The notes beneath the pieces are model-generated. The model searched no databases. It was not told the DNA's origin and saw only the letters and a list, made by a program, of their open reading frames with translations. Below are positions 6,095-6,477 of a DNA stretch of 6,477 bases, piece by piece. How positions within the stretch are numbered: the first letter of the stretch is position 1; each line of letters starts with the position of its first letter. Position numbers and translations under genes: made by a program. The stretch is taken from assembly GCA_913058195.1 (NCBI GenBank), contig CAJXPP010000126.1:1-6477 (forward strand), in the 5' to 3' direction. The DNA is from an uncultured Gammaproteobacteria bacterium (lineage in GTDB: Bacteria; Pseudomonadota; Gammaproteobacteria; Nitrosococcales; Methylophagaceae).

Positions 6095-6475
6095 TTAAAA
6101 TACGCCGCTATCCACGGGGTTATCAATTAGCATTTGTTGATAAAACTCTTCAAATTCAATTCCCCAATCGCGCTCTAATTTGGCAATTCGTTCAGGGCTA
6201 ATTGTTGAATACGTTGTCGGATTATTAAACGCTAAGATAACTGTGTTTCGATAATTAGGCATTGATAAGCACACTGTACGTCGTTCAAATACCCGACGAA
6301 TCGCAGCTAGATGGTGCATAAACTCATTGCCATCGTTGACTAATAAGTTAAATGCGACTTGCCCTTTAGGCGATAGTATCGCTCTACATTGACTTAGAAA
6401 ATCATCATCAATAATCCACTCAGGTGTTATCTTTCCGACTGCAATATCAATTAAAATGAGGTCATATTTGTGAGA
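6095..6475 (-). CDS. Spermidine synthase-like methyltransferase (partial, C-terminal)
   Basis: The reading frame is open to the right edge and codes for at least 126 residues ending at the TAA at 6097-6095; the start is outside the window. The ATG at 6319 is internal, since the frame is uninterrupted upstream of it. The first residues, YDLILIDIAVGKITPEWI, resemble the motif of the polyamine aminopropyltransferase (spermidine synthase) fold, where a strand ends in Asp and is followed by a conserved loop and Pro. Then come ILSPKGQVAFNLLV (the next strand) and a C-terminal helix region. The second acidic residue usually found in true spermidine synthases (in E. coli SpeE, the Asp of the DCTDP loop) is absent: the loop reads DIAVGKITP. 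This suggests a spermidine-synthase-like methyltransferase rather than a genuine aminopropyltransferase. The upstream SAM-binding half is missing, so the substrate is unknown. The gene lies 96 bases upstream of the symporter on the same strand. Confidence 0.75.
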   Translation of the reverse strand, partial: SHKYDLILIDIAVGKITPEWIIDDDFLSQCRAILSPKGQVAFNLLVNDGNEFMHHLAAIRRVFERRTVCLSMPNYRNTVILAFNNPTTYSTISPERIAKLERDWGIEFEEFYQQMLIDNPVDSGVF

Positions 6476-6477
6476 AC

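Overview
The window is AT-rich bacterial DNA with tightly packed genes. A YaeQ-family gene, a DUF4197 lipoprotein-like or secreted protein and a NorD/CbbO-type von Willebrand factor A (VWA) protein together point to a gammaproteobacterium, or less likely a betaproteobacterium. The low GC content would fit sulfur-oxidising or methylotrophic marine lineages, but that is inference and no taxonomic marker gene is present. The first 30 bases are not genomic. They match the Illumina Nextera transposase Read 1 adapter (minus its first three bases), so the window starts at an untrimmed read or contig end.

Layout: five genes read rightward and two leftward. The left block (32-3464, +) holds the 5'-truncated VWA protein of the NorD/CbbO family, then a secreted DUF4197 protein, then an unusual membrane-anchored protein with one c-type haem motif and four membrane segments. 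The middle block (3619-4649, +) is a two-gene unit: a NYN/LabA-like PIN-fold ribonuclease and a YaeQ protein (PD-(D/E)xK-like fold), 14 bases apart. The right block (-) is an alanine/glycine:cation symporter (AGCS family), preceded in its own transcription direction by the C-terminal part of a spermidine-synthase-like methyltransferase that runs off the window. The yaeQ and symporter genes converge, and their stop codons overlap in a single TTAA.

How the genes may work together: NorD/CbbO proteins act with a MoxR-type AAA+ ATPase (NorQ/CbbQ) to mature or reactivate a metalloenzyme or RuBisCO. Both the partner and the target should lie to the left, beyond the adapter break. The haem protein may belong to the same respiratory setting, but only gene order suggests this. 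The remaining genes look like ordinary housekeeping or accessory functions. I did not find a clear new system. The points most worth checking are the adapter-derived false N-terminus, the haem membrane protein, the two-nuclease-fold pair, and a perfect 14-bp palindrome in the leader of the symporter gene. No RNA genes, CRISPR arrays, insertion sequences or convincing intrinsic terminators were seen, and no stretch over 300 bases lacks a gene.
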